DNA from: an uncultured Rhodospirillales bacterium
GTDB taxonomy: Bacteria > Pseudomonadota > Alphaproteobacteria > CACIAM-22H2
Assembly (NCBI GenBank): GCA_937926175.1
Contig: CALANV010000025.1
Span: 31,757-95,756, forward strand
Length of the DNA stretch: 64,000 bases
Direction of reading: 5' to 3'
The translations under genes were made by a program, and so were the position numbers. Numbering within the stretch: the stretch's first letter is position 1; each line of letters begins with the position of its first letter. Positions 35,065-43,857 of the stretch are shown in pieces. The notes beneath the pieces are model-generated. The model saw only the letters and a program-made list of their open reading frames with translations. It ran no database searches and was not told where the DNA came from.

Positions 35065-35501
35065 TGGGGAAAACCTTTGGCTTGGGGAAGGGCAGGCGGC
35101 CTCGAAGGCCGGGATCACAATAAAACATAGGTTCTCGCCGGGCGTTTTGCAGCGTGATCCTCGTCGGGGCAAGGGCTGGGATCCGGGGCGCCGGCATGCC
35201 GGGACGACCCACGGGCGGTGCCGACCCCGGGCGCGTCTCGCCGCCGTCGCCCCGGGGCGCGGGGGGGGCTTGCGGCATAACGTCGCACAGTCGAAAACGT
35301 TCAACGTTTTCAACGGGAAAAGAGCTATTCAGAGATTGCCGGCGCCGGTGCGACGTCTTGGCGTTCCCGGTTGTGACGGCTGCCGCGAATATGTAGTGTC
35401 GCGATCAATCGAGGCCGGGGGCAAGGCGCTATTCAGTCGCCGGCGCGGCCATCGTGAACGGATCTTGGCCGTCAAGCAGTCTTAGGAAGACGAGACCAGA
35501 C
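35065..35501 (+). other. gene-free divergent region between tldD and coxB
   Basis: About 440 bases with no supported gene. It holds a GC-rich left part with a G8 run near 35262-35271, a perfect 19-base palindrome (35293-35311), and AT-richer sequence up to coxB. It should contain the promoters for tldD leftward and the oxidase operon rightward; I could not assign hexamers confidently. Confidence 0.6.
35293..35311. promoter_or_regulatory. 19-bp perfect palindrome, candidate operator
   Basis: GAAAACGTT-C-AACGTTTTC, two 9-base arms around one central base, in the tldD/coxB divergent region about 190 bases before the coxB start. The AACGTT-containing arms resemble operators of LacI/PurR-type or other helix-turn-helix regulators. 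It is not followed by a T tract, so it is unlikely to be a terminator. Confidence 0.5.
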
Positions 35502-36350
35502 ATGCATTGGATGAATCGTGCGGCCGCCCTGGCGGCCTTTGGGATGCTCGGCATTGCGGTCATGGCCATTGTGGCGCCGGCGTTCGCCGCCGCGCCCGAG
35601 CCGTGGCAGTTGGGGATGCAGCCGGCCGGGTCGCCGATCAAGGAGCGGATCGAGGGGCTGCACGACCTGCTGCTCGTGATCATCACCATGATCACGACCT
35701 TCGTGCTGATTTTGCTGGTCTACACGATGTGGCGCTTCCGCGCCTCGCGCAATCCGGTGCCGACGCGCACCGCCCACAACACCCTGCTCGAGGTCGCCTG
35801 GACGGTCATTCCCGTGCTGATCCTCGTGATCATCGCGATCCCGTCGTTCAAGCTGCTCTACTACCAGGACCGCGCGCAGGATGCCGAGATGACCATCAAG
35901 GTGGTCGGGCACCAGTGGTACTGGTCATACGAGTATCCGGATCACGGCGATCTCAGGTTCGACAGCTACATGGTCCAGGACGAGGATCTGCAGCCCGGAC
36001 AGAAGCGCCTGCTTGAGGTCGACAATCGCCTGGTCCTGCCGGTCGACACCACCATCCGCGTGTTGGTTGCCGGCACCGACGTGATCCACTCCTGGTTCGT
36101 GCCGTCGCTCGGGGTGCAGATCTACTCGTTGCCGGGCCGCCTCAACGAGACTTGGGTGCGCGTCGACAAGCCCGGCGTCTATTATGGCCAGTGCAACCAG
36201 ATCTGCGGCATCAATCACGCCTTCATGCCGATCGCCATCGAGGCGGTGTCGAAGGAAGAGTTCGCGCGTTGGCTCGAGGAGGCGAAGCAGAAGTTTGCGG
36301 CCGCACCGGCCGACCGTCCGATCGCCGTGGCGGCGAACGCGGCGCGCTGA
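35502..36350 (+). CDS. coxB: cytochrome c oxidase subunit II
   Basis: CuA-bearing subunit of the aa3-type terminal oxidase, which takes electrons from cytochrome c. The ATG at 35502 gives 282 residues with a signal peptide (cleavage near AFAAAPE) and two membrane helices (about residues 52-75 and 95-115). The electron-entry motif VVGHQWYWSYEYPD and the CuA ligands in GTDVIHSWFVPS and YYGQCNQICGINHAFMPI are present. The CuA loop is C-N-Q-I-C where mitochondrial-type enzymes have C-S-E-x-C, so the Glu is Gln. It opens the oxidase operon. Confidence 0.96.
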   Translation: MHWMNRAAALAAFGMLGIAVMAIVAPAFAAAPEPWQLGMQPAGSPIKERIEGLHDLLLVIITMITTFVLILLVYTMWRFRASRNPVPTRTAHNTLLEVAWTVIPVLILVIIAIPSFKLLYYQDRAQDAEMTIKVVGHQWYWSYEYPDHGDLRFDSYMVQDEDLQPGQKRLLEVDNRLVLPVDTTIRVLVAGTDVIHSWFVPSLGVQIYSLPGRLNETWVRVDKPGVYYGQCNQICGINHAFMPIAIEAVSKEEFARWLEEAKQKFAAAPADRPIAVAANAAR

Positions 36351-36393
36351 CGGTCTCGGGGGCTAGACGGTATTCGAGTCGAGGGAATCGGTC

Positions 36394-38010
36394 ATGAGCT
36401 ATACGGCAACTCACGCGCACGACCACGCGGATCATCACGACCACCGTCCGACCGGCTGGCGGCGCTGGGTCTATTCGACGAACCACAAGGACATCGGCAC
36501 GATGTACCTTGTCTTCTCGGTGATCGCCGGCCTGATCGGCGGCCTCATGTCGGTCTACATGCGTATGGAGCTGCAGCAGCCCGGCATGCAGATCATGGCG
36601 GACGGCCACCATTGGAACGTGGCCATCACCGCCCACGGCCTGATCATGGTGTTCTTCGCCGTCATGCCGGCGTTGATCGGCGGCTTCGGCAACTGGTTCA
36701 TCCCGCTGATGATCGGCGCGCCGGACATGGCCTTCCCGCGCATGAACAACATCAGCTTCTGGCTGCTGCCGCCGTCGTTCCTGCTGCTGCTCGGTTCGGT
36801 CTTCCTCGGCAACGGCGCCGGCGTGGGCTGGACGGTCTATCCGCCGCTCTCCTCGGGTCAGTTCCACCCGGACGTGTCGATGGACATGGCGATCCTGAGC
36901 CTGCACCTCGCGGGCGCGTCGTCGATCATGGGGGCGATCAACTTCATCACCACCATCTTCAACATGCGCGCCCCCGGCATGACCATGCACCGCATGCCGC
37001 TGTTCGTCTGGGCCGAGCTGGTGACCGCCTTCCTGCTCATTCTTTCGCTGCCGGTGCTGGCGGGGGCGATCACGATGCTGCTGACCGACCGCAACTTCGG
37101 CACGGCCTTCTTCGATCCGGCAGGCGGCGGTGATCCGGTGCTGTTCCTGCACCTGTTCTGGTTCTTCGGCCATCCCGAGGTCTACATCATGATCCTGCCG
37201 GCCTTCGGGGTCATCAGCCACGTCGTCTCGACGTTCTCGCGCAAGCCGGTGTTCGGCTATCTCGGCATGGCCTACGCCATGGTCGCGATCGGCGTGATCG
37301 GCTTCGTCGTGTGGGCGCACCACATGTACACGGTCGGCCTCGACGTCGACACGCGGGCCTACTTCACGGCGGCGACGATGGTCATCGCGGTGCCGACGGG
37401 CATCAAGATCTTCTCGTGGATCGCCACCATGTGGGGCGGCTCGATCCAGTTCCGGGTGCCGATGATGTGGGCTTGCGGCTTCATCTTCGTGTTCACCGTC
37501 GGCGGCGTCACCGGCGTCGTGCTGGCGAACGCGGGGGCGGACGTGGCCCTCCACAACACCTACTATGTCGTGGCGCACTTCCACTACGTGCTGTCGCTCG
37601 GTGCGGTGTTCGCCATCTTCGCCGGCTTCTACTACTGGTTCGGCAAGATGTCGGGCCGCGAGATTCCGGAGTGGGCGGGGAAGGTGCATTTCTGGCTGAC
37701 CTTCATCGGCGCCAATCTGACGTTCTTCCCGCAGCACTTCCTGGGTCTGGCCGGCATGCCGCGCCGCATTCCGGACTACCCCGACGCGTTTGCCGGGTGG
37801 AATTTCGTCTCGTCGATCGGTGCCTATATCGCCTTCGCGGCAACCGTGTTCTTCGTCGTCGTCGTGCTCTGGTCGCTCGCGGCCGGCCGCAAGGCGGCGG
37901 CGAACCCGTGGGGCGAGGGGGCGACGACGCTCGAATGGACCGTTTCGTCCCCGCCGCCGTTCCATACGTTCGAGGAACTGCCGCGCATCGCTGCGGAGGC
38001 GAAGCACTGA
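36394..38010 (+). CDS. coxA: cytochrome c oxidase subunit I
   Basis: Catalytic subunit with haem a and the haem a3-CuB centre; 538 residues and twelve predicted membrane helices. The CuB/Tyr segment WFFGHPEVYIMILP, the VWAHHMYTVGLDVDTRAYF helix, and HNTYYVVAHFHYVLSLG with the haem His ligands are intact. A His-rich N-terminus (HAHDHADHHDHR) precedes the first helix. It follows coxB by 43 bases and is followed by the haem O synthase gene. Confidence 0.98.
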   Translation: MSYTATHAHDHADHHDHRPTGWRRWVYSTNHKDIGTMYLVFSVIAGLIGGLMSVYMRMELQQPGMQIMADGHHWNVAITAHGLIMVFFAVMPALIGGFGNWFIPLMIGAPDMAFPRMNNISFWLLPPSFLLLLGSVFLGNGAGVGWTVYPPLSSGQFHPDVSMDMAILSLHLAGASSIMGAINFITTIFNMRAPGMTMHRMPLFVWAELVTAFLLILSLPVLAGAITMLLTDRNFGTAFFDPAGGGDPVLFLHLFWFFGHPEVYIMILPAFGVISHVVSTFSRKPVFGYLGMAYAMVAIGVIGFVVWAHHMYTVGLDVDTRAYFTAATMVIAVPTGIKIFSWIATMWGGSIQFRVPMMWACGFIFVFTVGGVTGVVLANAGADVALHNTYYVVAHFHYVLSLGAVFAIFAGFYYWFGKMSGREIPEWAGKVHFWLTFIGANLTFFPQHFLGLAGMPRRIPDYPDAFAGWNFVSSIGAYIAFAATVFFVVVVLWSLAAGRKAAANPWGEGATTLEWTVSSPPPFHTFEELPRIAAEAKH

Positions 38011-38043
38011 TCGCGGCCGGACGGTTCATGCGGGAGGGCGGCA

Positions 38044-38973
38044 TTGCCTGACGGCACGGCTCATTCCGGATATGTTGCCGGCGGCGCGGTGAGCGCCGCC
38101 GGCGGCGCCAGCGTGGGCGATTTCATCGCCCTGCTGAAGCCGCGCGTCATGACGCTGGTCGTGTTCACCGGCGTCGCCGGCATGCTGGTTGCGCCCGGGA
38201 ACCTCCATCCGGTGCTGGCCATGATCGCCGTCCTGTGCATTGCCGTCGGCGCGGGCGCGGCCGGGGCCATCAACATGTGGTACGACCGCGACATCGACGC
38301 GGTCATGTCCCGCACCTGCGCGCGCCCGATTCCGGCCGGCCGCATGGATCCGGCCGAGGCGCTGGCCTTCGGGATCGTCCTGTCGATCGCCGCCGTCACC
38401 GTCATGGCGCTCGCCGTCAACCTGACGGCGGCGGCGCTGCTCGCGCTGTCGATCGGCTTCTACGTCTTCGTCTACACGATCTGGCTGAAGCGCCGGACCC
38501 CGCAGAACATCGTGATCGGCGGTGCGGCCGGCGCGTTTCCGCCGATGATCGGCTGGGCCGCGGTGAGTGGCGACGTGTCGCTCGGCGCGCTGGCGCTGTT
38601 CGCGATCATCTTCATGTGGACGCCGCCGCATTTCTGGGCGCTGTCGCTGTTCCGGTCCGGTGACTACGCCCGGGCCGGCGTGCCGATGCTGCCCGTGGTC
38701 GCCGGCATTCGCGAGACCAAGCGGCAGATCGTCCTCTATTCGGCGGCACTGGTGCCGCTGTCACTGGCACCCTATGTCCTGGGCACGGCCGGCGTGTTCT
38801 ACGCGGCTGGCGCCGCGGCGCTGAGCACGCTGCTGCTTGCCGGCGCCGTCGCCGTCTGGCGGGATCCGGGCGAAACGGCGGCGCGGCGGCTGTTCGGCTA
38901 TTCGATCGTCTATCTGTTCCTGCTGTTCGCGCTTCTCATCCTCGATCGCGCGCCGGCGGGGACCGTGTCATGA
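38044..38973 (+). CDS. ctaB: protohaem IX farnesyltransferase (haem O synthase)
   Basis: Membrane prenyltransferase that converts haem B to haem O on the route to haem A for the oxidase. The 309-residue frame begins at TTG 38044 with GGAGGG upstream. The Mg-prenyl-diphosphate motif NMWYDRDIDAVMSRTCARP and the second Asp-rich region near GDYARAGVPMLPVV are present, with about nine hydrophobic segments. Its stop overlaps the start of a 43-residue peptide gene. Confidence 0.95.
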   Translation: MPDGTAHSGYVAGGAVSAAGGASVGDFIALLKPRVMTLVVFTGVAGMLVAPGNLHPVLAMIAVLCIAVGAGAAGAINMWYDRDIDAVMSRTCARPIPAGRMDPAEALAFGIVLSIAAVTVMALAVNLTAAALLALSIGFYVFVYTIWLKRRTPQNIVIGGAAGAFPPMIGWAAVSGDVSLGALALFAIIFMWTPPHFWALSLFRSGDYARAGVPMLPVVAGIRETKRQIVLYSAALVPLSLAPYVLGTAGVFYAAGAAALSTLLLAGAVAVWRDPGETAARRLFGYSIVYLFLLFALLILDRAPAGTVS

Positions 38974-39101
38974 GTCTTGCGATGATGTCGGAGCAGGACA
39001 GGAAACGTCAGCGCGCCAAGAACCTGGCGCTCGCGCTCACCATCGGCGGCCTGTGCCTGCTGTTTTACGTGATCACCATCGTTCGGATGGGGACGCAATG
39101 A
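38970..39101 (+). CDS. 43-residue single-span membrane peptide in the oxidase operon (CoxF-like)
   Basis: A short gene of 44 codons starting with ATG 38970, which overlaps the ctaB stop, and ending in TGA that overlaps the ctaG start; both junctions are ATGA. The product has a basic N-terminus (DRKRQRAKNLALALT) and one membrane helix (IGGLCLLFYVITIV). Small proteins of this form occur between ctaB and ctaG in alphaproteobacterial cox operons, sometimes named CoxF. The role is probably in oxidase assembly, but this is inferred from position. It is easy to miss because of its length. Confidence 0.85.
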   Translation: MSLAMMSEQDRKRQRAKNLALALTIGGLCLLFYVITIVRMGTQ

Positions 39102-39709
39102 ACAGCACCTCGTCCAACCGCAGCAACGTGCGCGTTGCCGTCGTCCTCGGCGGTGTGGTCGCCGTCATGGTCGCGCTCGCCTTCGCCTCCGTTCCGCTCT
39201 ACCGGCTGTTCTGCCAGGTGACCGGCTTCGGCGGCACGACCCAGCGCGCGGCCGAGGCGCCGGCTGCCCCCGGCGACCGCATCGTGACCGTCCGTTTCAA
39301 TGCCGACATCGGTGGCAACAATCTGCCGTGGACGTTCCGGCCGGTGGAGCACGAGGTGCGCGTGCGGGTCGGCGAGGAACGGCTGATCCATTACCAGGCC
39401 ACGAACAACGGCACCGAGCCGGTCATCGGCACGGCCACGTTCAACGTCACGCCCGCCAAGGCCGGCCCCTATTTCCAGAAGATCGCGTGCTTCTGCTTCG
39501 AAGAGCAGCGCCTCGATCCGGGCGAGACCGTCGATATGCCGGTCTCGTTCTTCATCGATCCCGACATCGTCAAGGATCCGAACCTGCGCGACGTGAACAC
39601 CATCACGCTGTCCTACACCTTTTTCCGGGCCAAGCATGATGCCGACCGGGCGCTGCGCACCAGCAGCACCGTCGCGGCCTTGGCCCCGTCGTCTGCTGCC
39701 GCAAACTGA
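39098..39709 (+). CDS. ctaG: cytochrome c oxidase assembly protein CtaG (Cox11)
   Basis: Copper chaperone that delivers CuB to subunit I. The ATG at 39098 gives 203 residues, with one N-terminal membrane helix (about 12-33) ending in ASVPLYRLFCQVTGFGG and a periplasmic domain. The copper-binding KIACFCFEEQRLDPGE motif is intact, as is VTPAKAGPYFQ. It lies between the 43-residue peptide and coxC. Confidence 0.96.
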   Translation: MNSTSSNRSNVRVAVVLGGVVAVMVALAFASVPLYRLFCQVTGFGGTTQRAAEAPAAPGDRIVTVRFNADIGGNNLPWTFRPVEHEVRVRVGEERLIHYQATNNGTEPVIGTATFNVTPAKAGPYFQKIACFCFEEQRLDPGETVDMPVSFFIDPDIVKDPNLRDVNTITLSYTFFRAKHDADRALRTSSTVAALAPSSAAAN

Positions 39710-39735
39710 GCGATCTGCACCAGGAGCGAATAAAA

Positions 39736-40605
39736 ATGGCCCAGCCCAGCACCGGATCTGGAATCAAGCACCCCTACCACCTCGTCGATCCGAGCCCGTG
39801 GCCGATCATCGGGTCGATTTCGGCGTTCGTGCTCGCCATCGGGGGGCTGTCCTACATGCACCCGGGCATGTTCGGGCCCGGGCTGGAGCCGGCCATGGAG
39901 GCGCTCGGCATCTGGAAGGTCATCATCGGCGTCGTGCTGGTGCTGTTCACCATGGCCGGCTGGTGGCGCGACGTGATCCGGGAATCGCTCACGCCCGGGC
40001 TGCACTCGCCGGTCGTCCGCCTCGGCCTGCGCTACGGCATGGTGCTGTTCATCAGCTCCGAGGTGATGTTCTTCGTCGCCTTCTTCTGGGCGTACTTCCA
40101 TTTCGCGCTGTTCCCGCAGCATGCCGGCTCCGAGGTGTGGCCGCCGCAGGGGATCGTCACCTTCGACGCGTTCGACATTCCCTTCCTCAACACGCTGATT
40201 CTGCTCACCTCCGGCGTGACGGTGACCTGGGCCCATCATGCGCTGCGTGAAAACAACCATGCGCACGTGGTCTACGGACTGGCGCTGACGGTTGCGCTCG
40301 GTCTCTGCTTCACCGCGCTGCAGGCGCTCGAGTACAGCGAGGCGCCGTTCAAGTTCACCGATGGCGTGTATCCGTCGATCTTCTTCATGGCGACGGGATT
40401 CCACGGCTTCCACGTCATCGTCGGAACCATCTTCCTGATCGTGTGCCTCGTCCGCGCCATCAAGCGGCAGTTTACGCCGGAGCGCCACTTCGGCTTCGAG
40501 GCGGCGGCGTGGTACTGGCACTTCGTCGACGTGGTCTGGATCTTCCTGTTCACTGCCATCTACTGGTGGGGCGAGGGTCCGGTCACGCTCAGCGACCTGC
40601 ACTGA
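39736..40605 (+). CDS. coxC: cytochrome c oxidase subunit III
   Basis: Structural subunit III of the aa3 oxidase, 289 residues with seven membrane helices. HPYHLVDPSPWPIIGS-like N-terminus, VMFFVAFFWAYFHFAL, TWAHHALRE and the C-terminal WYWHFVDVVWIFLFTAIYWW are typical. An AGGAG precedes the start. The DUF983 gene follows after 10 bases. Confidence 0.97.
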   Translation: MAQPSTGSGIKHPYHLVDPSPWPIIGSISAFVLAIGGLSYMHPGMFGPGLEPAMEALGIWKVIIGVVLVLFTMAGWWRDVIRESLTPGLHSPVVRLGLRYGMVLFISSEVMFFVAFFWAYFHFALFPQHAGSEVWPPQGIVTFDAFDIPFLNTLILLTSGVTVTWAHHALRENNHAHVVYGLALTVALGLCFTALQALEYSEAPFKFTDGVYPSIFFMATGFHGFHVIVGTIFLIVCLVRAIKRQFTPERHFGFEAAAWYWHFVDVVWIFLFTAIYWWGEGPVTLSDLH

Positions 40606-40615
40606 TCGGTCCCGC

Positions 40616-40987
40616 ATGGCACAGGACAGCCCGGCGCCGCCGTCGCCGTTCCGCGCCGGGCTGCTCTGCCGCTGTCCGCGTTGCGGCATCGGGCCGCTTT
40701 ACGGGGGGCTCCTCGACGTTCGTGCGCGATGCCCGCATTGCGGGCTCGATCTCAAGGCGCACGATTCCGGCGACGGCCCGGCCGTGTTCGTGATCCTCAT
40801 TCTCGGTTTTCTGGTCGTCGCGCTGGCGCTGCTGGTCGAGGCGCGGTTCGAGCCGCCTCTCTGGGTGCACGCGGTGGTCTGGCCGGTCGTGATCTTGGGC
40901 GGCGCCCTTGCTATGCTGCGGCCGCTCAAGGCGACCCTGATCGCCCTCCAGTACAGGCACCGGCGCGACACCTTCGATGCTGCGTAA
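40616..40987 (+). CDS. DUF983 membrane protein with two CxxC motifs
   Basis: Small protein of 123 residues found in alphaproteobacterial oxidase operons between coxC and surf1. The N-terminal part has two zinc-finger-like pairs, CPRC near residue 20 and CPHC near residue 39, followed by two membrane helices (about 55-75 and 83-102). Its exact role is not established; operon position suggests a part in oxidase assembly. Its end overlaps the SURF1 start by 11 bases. Confidence 0.88.
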   Translation: MAQDSPAPPSPFRAGLLCRCPRCGIGPLYGGLLDVRARCPHCGLDLKAHDSGDGPAVFVILILGFLVVALALLVEARFEPPLWVHAVVWPVVILGGALAMLRPLKATLIALQYRHRRDTFDAA

Positions 40988-41714
40988 TCTGTTCGCCGAT
41001 TTCCGACCGCGCCTCGTACCGACCCTGATCACGGTTGTGGGCGTGACGCTTCTGCTCGGCCTCGGTACGTGGCAGGTTTTCCGTCTGGCCGAGAAGAACG
41101 CGATCAATGCCCTGCGGGCCGAACGCGCCGGCGCGCCGGCGGTGCCGCTGCCGGCCCGGATCGACGATCCGGGCGCGTGGGCATTCCGCCGCGTCGCCGT
41201 CACCGGCGAGTTCCGCCACGACCGCGAGCTCTATCTCCACGCGCGCTCCCTCAACGGAAACACCGGATATCACGTCGTCACGCCGCTCGTCCGGCCGGAC
41301 GGACCGCCGGTCCTCGTCAATCGCGGCTGGATTCCCTACGAACGCAAGGATCCGGCGACGCGCACGGCCGGCCAGGTTAAGGGTACGGTGACGGTCGAAG
41401 GGATTCTTCGGTTCGACGCGCGCCGCGGCTGGCTGATGCCGGACAACGACCCGACGCGCAACGTCTGGTTCTGGTACGACCTGCCGGCCATGGCCGAAGC
41501 GGCCGGTGTTCCGGATGCGGCACCGCTCTACATCGAGGCGGGTGCGACGGCGAACCCGGGCGGCGTACCGATCGGCGGCCAGACGCAGATCCAGCTGCCG
41601 AACAATCATCTGCAATACGCGCTGACGTGGTACGCGCTGGCGATCGCGCTCGCCGTCATCTACATCGTGTCGCAGCGGCGGCCGTCGGAGTCTGCTGCGT
41701 CTTCCCGACACTGA
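40977..41714 (+). CDS. SURF1 family oxidase assembly protein
   Basis: Homologue of mitochondrial SURF1/Shy1, involved in haem a insertion into subunit I. The 245-residue protein has N- and C-terminal membrane helices (about 14-33 and 215-233). The conserved LGTWQVFRLAEKN, GYHVVTPLVRPDG, VLVNRGWIP and PNNHLQYALTWYALA motifs are present. It closes the rightward oxidase block; an unrelated M32 peptidase follows 20 bases later. Confidence 0.93.
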   Translation: MLRNLFADFRPRLVPTLITVVGVTLLLGLGTWQVFRLAEKNAINALRAERAGAPAVPLPARIDDPGAWAFRRVAVTGEFRHDRELYLHARSLNGNTGYHVVTPLVRPDGPPVLVNRGWIPYERKDPATRTAGQVKGTVTVEGILRFDARRGWLMPDNDPTRNVWFWYDLPAMAEAAGVPDAAPLYIEAGATANPGGVPIGGQTQIQLPNNHLQYALTWYALAIALAVIYIVSQRRPSESAASSRH

Positions 41715-41734
41715 TCGATCGAGAGCACGTATCC

Positions 41735-43261
41735 ATGGCGACCGTTCCTGCCGAAACGTCCGATGCGGCCAACGCCTACGCCGCGCTCGAGCGCCGCTTC
41801 CGGCGCATGAATCTGGTGCGCGAGGCTGCCGGCATGCTGCAGTGGGACATGGCGGCCATGATGCCCCCGGGTGGTGCCGCCGTGCGTGGCGAGCAGCTCG
41901 CGACCCTCAAGGTCATCGTGCACGAGCAGATGACCGATCCCGTGATGGCCGATCTTCTCGATGCCGCTGAGGCCGGCGCCGACGCGCTCGGACCCTGGCA
42001 GCGTGCCAACCTGCGCGAGATGCGGCGCGCCTGGATTCATGCCACGGCGGTGCCGGCCGACCTCGTCGGGGCGCTGTCGCGCGCGACGTCGGAATCCGAG
42101 ATGCGCTGGCGCACGGCCCGCGCCGAGAACGACTTCGCCGGGCTGCTGCCGTTGCTGCGTCAGGTGCTCGACCTCGTCCGCGAGGTGGCGCAGATCAAGG
42201 CCGCGCGCTTGGGCGTCAGCCCCTATGACGCGCTGCTCGACGAATACGAGCCGGGCGGCTCGTCCGCCGAGATCGACCGGATCTTCGACGACCTCGCGCG
42301 TTTCCTGCCGGGCTTCATCGATGCGGTGCTGGCGAAACAGGCACGCGAACCCGCCATTCTGCCGCTCACGGGACCGTTTCCGGCGGACCGCCAGCGGGCG
42401 TTGGCCGAGCAGTTGATGAAGGCGCTCGGCTTCGATTTCGAGCACGGGCGGCTCGACACCAGCCATCACCCGTTCTGCGGCGGCGTACCCGAGGACGTGC
42501 GGATCACCACGCGCTGGAACGAGTCGGACTTTCTCTCCGGGCTGATGGGTGTGCTGCACGAGACGGGCCATGCGCTCTACGAACGCGGCCTGCCGCCCGA
42601 ATGGCGGCATCAGCCGGTCGGCGAGGCGCGGGGGATGAGCGCGCATGAGAGCCAGTCGCTGCTGGTCGAGATGCAGGCCTGCCGTTCGCGCGAGCTCATC
42701 GACTATCTCGCTCCGCTCGCCGCGGCCGCCTTCGGCGGCAGCGGCCCGGAATGGAGCGCCGACAATCTCTACCGCATCTACACCCGCGTCGAGCGCAGCC
42801 TGATCCGGGTCGATGCGGACGAGGTCACGTATCCCGCGCACGTCATCCTGCGCTACCGTCTCGAGAAGGCGATGATCGCGGGCGATCTCGCGCTCGCCGA
42901 TCTGCCGGCAGCCTGGGCCGAGGGGATGCGCGAGCTCGTCGGCGTCGTGCCGCCGGACGACCGCGACGGCTGCCTGCAGGACATTCACTGGCCCAGCGGC
43001 GCCTGGGGCTATTTCCCGACCTACACCCTGGGCGCGATGACGGCCGCGCAGCTCTTCGATGCCGCGACACGGGCCGATGCATCGGTGCGCCCGTCGCTCG
43101 CCAAGGGCGACTTCGGCCCGCTGATGGCGTGGCTCAAGGCCAATTTCCATGCCAAGGCCTCGTCCCTGCCCATGCGTGAACTGCTGGTGCAGGCGACCGG
43201 CCGGCCGCTCGATCCGGCCATTTACAAGCAGCATCTCCGGCGCCGGTATCTGGAGACATGA
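41735..43261 (+). CDS. M32 family metallocarboxypeptidase (Taq type)
   Basis: Zinc carboxypeptidase that trims C-terminal residues from peptides. The ATG at 41735 gives 508 residues, the normal length. The zinc motif LMGVLHETGHALYERGLP (HExxH) is near residue 275, with HESQSLLVEMQ providing the third ligand region, and the M32 signature TRVERSLIRVDADEVTYPAH and DIHWPSGAWGYFPTYTLG are intact. Its stop overlaps the start of the deaminase gene (ATGA). Confidence 0.94.
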   Translation: MATVPAETSDAANAYAALERRFRRMNLVREAAGMLQWDMAAMMPPGGAAVRGEQLATLKVIVHEQMTDPVMADLLDAAEAGADALGPWQRANLREMRRAWIHATAVPADLVGALSRATSESEMRWRTARAENDFAGLLPLLRQVLDLVREVAQIKAARLGVSPYDALLDEYEPGGSSAEIDRIFDDLARFLPGFIDAVLAKQAREPAILPLTGPFPADRQRALAEQLMKALGFDFEHGRLDTSHHPFCGGVPEDVRITTRWNESDFLSGLMGVLHETGHALYERGLPPEWRHQPVGEARGMSAHESQSLLVEMQACRSRELIDYLAPLAAAAFGGSGPEWSADNLYRIYTRVERSLIRVDADEVTYPAHVILRYRLEKAMIAGDLALADLPAAWAEGMRELVGVVPPDDRDGCLQDIHWPSGAWGYFPTYTLGAMTAAQLFDAATRADASVRPSLAKGDFGPLMAWLKANFHAKASSLPMRELLVQATGRPLDPAIYKQHLRRRYLET

Positions 43262-43731
43262 AACGTCCCGAAGATTTCATGCGCCGCGCCCTCGCGCTCG
43301 GTCGCCGCAACGCCGACAGCGGTGGCGGCGGACCGTTCGGGGCCGTGATCGTCCGCGCCGGCGAGATCGTCGGCGAGGGATGGAATCAGGTCACGACGCT
43401 AAAGGACCCGACCGCGCATGCCGAAATCGTGGCGATCCGCGACGCCTGCGCCCGCCTCGAGACGTTCTCGCTCGCCGGCTGCGAGATCTACACGAGCTGC
43501 GAGCCCTGCCCGATGTGCCTGGGCGCAATCCTCTGGGCGCGGCTCGACCGCATGTATTACGCGAGCGACCGTGTCGACGCGGCGGCAGCCGGCTTCGACG
43601 ACGATGTCTTCTATCGCGAGGTCGCTCTGCCGCTGCACGCGCGGCGGCTGCCGGCCGTGCGCCTGCTGCCCGAAGAAGGCCGCGCCGTGTTCGCCGCCTG
43701 GGCCGCCAACCCGAACAAAGTTCCCTACTGA
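43258..43731 (+). CDS. guanine deaminase / cytidine-deaminase-fold nucleoside deaminase
   Basis: Zinc deaminase of the CDA superfamily, 157 residues. Zinc ligands and catalytic Glu are in PTAHAEIVAIRDAC (HAE) and SCEPCPMCLGAILWA (PCxxC). The domain-swapped C-terminal region (ASDRVDAAAAGFDDDVFYREV and the NKVPY end) resembles B. subtilis-type guanine deaminase (GuaD) more than tRNA adenosine deaminase TadA. The call is therefore guanine deaminase with some doubt. It is translationally coupled to the M32 gene, and a strong hairpin follows. Confidence 0.85.
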   Translation: MKRPEDFMRRALALGRRNADSGGGGPFGAVIVRAGEIVGEGWNQVTTLKDPTAHAEIVAIRDACARLETFSLAGCEIYTSCEPCPMCLGAILWARLDRMYYASDRVDAAAAGFDDDVFYREVALPLHARRLPAVRLLPEEGRAVFAAWAANPNKVPY

Positions 43732-43800
43732 CGCGTCCCGCACGACCTTTGTGCGAAACGTGGGGGACGCTGCCGGCTTTACCCATGGCCGGGAAAGAAT

Positions 43801-43835
43801 TGCGCCCGCCGGCCCCGTAGGGCGCGGCGGGCGCA
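43801..43835. terminator. bidirectional hairpin terminator
   Basis: Ten-base perfect stem TGCGCCCGCC/GGCGGGCGCA between the convergent deaminase gene and the small leftward gene at 43858. On the minus strand it is followed by ATTCTTTCCC, which fits an intrinsic terminator; the plus-strand side has no T tract. Confidence 0.55.
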
Positions 43836-43857
43836 GGTGCCCGAGAGGGGAACGAGG

